Position numbers and translations under genes: made by a program | NCBI RefSeq assembly: GCF_026262505.1 | Contig: NC_067205.1 | Span: 21,547,585 to 21,611,584, forward strand | Length of the DNA stretch: 64,000 nucleotides | Direction: 5' to 3' | Source of the DNA: Trichomonas vaginalis G3 | Taxonomy: Eukaryota; Parabasalia; Trichomonadida; Trichomonadidae | Notes under the pieces: model-generated | Databases searched by the model: none | The model's input: the letters and a program-made list of their open reading frames with translations, nothing else | What the model was told of the DNA's origin: nothing | Part shown: in pieces, positions 62,559 to 64,000 of the stretch | Numbering within the stretch: position 1 is the first letter of the stretch | Layout: each line of letters starts with the position of its first letter

Positions 62559-64000
62559 TCAAATATCAAATTGATCATCATTCAACTTGATGAAGAAGCG
62601 GCATGCTACATATTCTTCTTTGCATGATTCGTTCATTGAATTTCTTGTCTTTCGCAATTCAGATATTACACGTTCTACATCTGCTTCACTGCACGAAAGT
62701 GACATCATCCTTTTTCCAATTGGTCTTATTGCTTTTAGTTGCTTTATGCCATTCATGTACCAAAACTTGCCATCATTTTGAGCAAGATGATGACCATTTA
62801 TAAGATGGGAATCATCTTGCTCTATGAAGAAATCGTAAGCATCACTCAATTCCTTGGCTCTATCGTCTTTATTGATCGTTGGATCAACTGTTGATTCGGC
62901 AATTGCTCTTTGTCTGAGGATTGTTATCATGAATGTGTATAGATCTTTTATCTCTTCATCTACAACATCCCAGACCAAGGAATTCCTCGAACCATCGGCA
63001 TTTGTTTCGGCTGCATGATCGTCGTTAAGCATTTGTTCCTCTTCTGCTTGCTGGATCTCTTCATCATGCTCGGCTACCTCGTCAACACGTTCTGTTCGTT
63101 CTTCTTCAAGGATTTCGCCGAGTTTCTCAAATGTGATCTCGCGATTGATGATCCTCAGGGAAGGAATCGTTGGGACTTGCACATCTTTCAACTGCATTAT
63201 AGGTGGATAGCTTGTCTTTCCTCCAAAACCCTTCTTGTCTCTGATGATCTTCCTTGCTAACGGTGTAAAGCCGAAAGCAAACCGAAGCAAATCAATTCTA
63301 CCATATTCTTTCATATCATTTTTGAATATTGTAGTGATTGATCGGAGAATCTCTTCACCATCTGGCGTTAATCTTCCTGCCATTTCATCCAACATCCCTT
63401 GGCACTGTTGTATCATCAGGAATGCATAAGCACCCATGGACTTGTTGGATTCCAGCCATAATTGAAGTTGCTTTAATGGCTTGAATATCATTAAAGCATC
63501 TTTAAAGAGTGGAGGAATTCCATCACGTGTCCATTGTAACTGTTCACGTGTAGCTCTGGAAAGGGATAGTGGAAGATCTCCACTTCTTAAAGCAGTATTA
63601 ATTGTTTCCAGATTATCAAAGATGAAAAACAGAGTATCATATATGTAGAGCCAGCGAGTTTCCGGGATTGATGGAACCCTGATCTTGTATCTCGCTCTCA
63701 TATCGTGATTCTTAAAGATAATGATAATCTGGTGAACTCTATTCATCAGTTCATTCAACAATGGACATTGCTTACGTGCGTGGACAATAGCATTGTTCAA
63801 GACGTGGTTAAGGCAACGAATGTACACGGTTTGTAAGCCAGGGAAAAGGGCTCCTTCTGGCCTCCAGTGGCAGAGTCCTTTAACCTGGGCTGGCAAACCA
63901 TCTCCGACTACTCCAGCTACGTGGTTTTTATTAACCTTAAGAGAATCAAACCACGTATGGTAGTCCTCGTATGTCCAATTAGTCGAAATTGTTGTGTCGA
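62559..64000 (-). CDS. hAT-family transposase, C-terminal part (runs off window)
   Basis: The open frame continues to the window edge without an ATG that must be the start; at least 480 residues are coded here. Upstream of residue 1 of the longest listed start, the frame reads GVVGDGLPAQVKG, which has the form of the second catalytic Asp region of hAT enzymes. CLNHVLNNAI and PETRWLYIYD follow, and the C-terminal dimerisation region has SCSEADVERVISELRKTRNSM, the hallmark of the hAT family. An acidic linker (EEERTERVDEVAEHDEEIQQAEEEQ) separates core and tail. No break is seen in the visible part, so the element may be active. Confidence 0.85.
   Translation of the reverse strand, partial: DTTISTNWTYEDYHTWFDSLKVNKNHVAGVVGDGLPAQVKGLCHWRPEGALFPGLQTVYIRCLNHVLNNAIVHARKQCPLLNELMNRVHQIIIIFKNHDMRARYKIRVPSIPETRWLYIYDTLFFIFDNLETINTALRSGDLPLSLSRATREQLQWTRDGIPPLFKDALMIFKPLKQLQLWLESNKSMGAYAFLMIQQCQGMLDEMAGRLTPDGEEILRSITTIFKNDMKEYGRIDLLRFAFGFTPLARKIIRDKKGFGGKTSYPPIMQLKDVQVPTIPSLRIINREITFEKLGEILEEERTERVDEVAEHDEEIQQAEEEQMLNDDHAAETNADGSRNSLVWDVVDEEIKDLYTFMITILRQRAIAESTVDPTINKDDRAKELSDAYDFFIEQDDSHLINGHHLAQNDGKFWYMNGIKQLKAIRPIGKRMMSLSCSEADVERVISELRKTRNSMNESCKEEYVACRFFIKLNDDQFDI

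Larger units (their letters stand above)
61439..64000 (-). mobile_element. Autonomous hAT transposon, 3' part
   Basis: TAGGGCTGTACAAG at 61439 fits the YARNG start of hAT terminal repeats. It is preceded by CATATATC, a candidate 8-bp target copy whose partner would be beyond the window. The transposase gene lies at 62559-64000 on the minus strand. Between them are about 1.1 kb of non-coding DNA with a GC-rich stem (GGCGGC-AA-GCCGCC near 61504), a polypyrimidine tract at about 61555-61630 and an imperfect GCTGCTGACTGGCCATCAGCAGTC palindrome near 62323. Confidence 0.75.

Overview
The window looks like nuclear DNA of an AT-rich, intron-poor protist full of transposons. A parabasalid (Trichomonas/Tritrichomonas-like flagellate) fits best. 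Single-exon genes sit in long AT-rich spacers, and three gene starts have a TCA-pyrimidine-T initiator 11-16 nt before the ATG, as trichomonads do. Other supporting signs are a POC1-like basal-body protein, a small GTPase ending in Cys-Cys, two protein kinases, a beta-helix 'NxCxF' pseudogene, and pogo, hAT and Polinton-type elements. This assignment is inference; no rRNA or other species marker is present.

Layout. 1-21723: about 2.2 head-to-tail copies of a unit of about 9.82 kb. Each unit carries, on the minus strand, a gene for a protein of about eight beta-sandwich-like modules of roughly 95 residues, then two related MFS-type transporters. The module gene is cut in two places: by a 968-bp element made almost wholly of tandem DNA hairpins (ends GTAAACGAAAA...TTTTCGTTTAC), and by a 2.26-kb transposon coding an rve (retroviral-type) integrase followed by five more hairpins. 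22091-23926: a nearly identical-to-family pogo transposon with an intact DD35D transposase. 24068-39535: host genes (unknown 601-residue-class protein, GT8 glycosyltransferase, POC1-like protein, beta-helix pseudogene, Rab-like GTPase, two kinases); a 1.49-kb hAT-like non-autonomous element sits exactly at the stop codon of the glycosyltransferase. 39536-42574: spacer with a 149-bp MITE. 42575-44123: second, broken pogo copy. 44561-44930: foldback palindrome. 44941-54720: a worn Polinton/Maverick-like fossil. 54721-58945: an inverted partial copy of the 9.8-kb unit, ending at the hairpin element. 58946-61438: relic of a second integrase-plus-hairpin element, itself split by another copy of the 1.49-kb hAT-like element. 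61439-64000: the 3' part of an autonomous hAT transposon running off the window.

The most unusual content is the hairpin arrays. Thirteen different palindromes of 25-70 bp lie end to end in the 968-bp element, five in the integrase transposon, and one beside the relic integrase. They share sub-motifs across arrays. The 968-bp element interrupts a coding sequence so that its exact removal restores the frame with no target duplication. I know of no described element family with this structure, and propose hairpin-array elements mobilised by, or related to, an rve-integrase DNA transposon.
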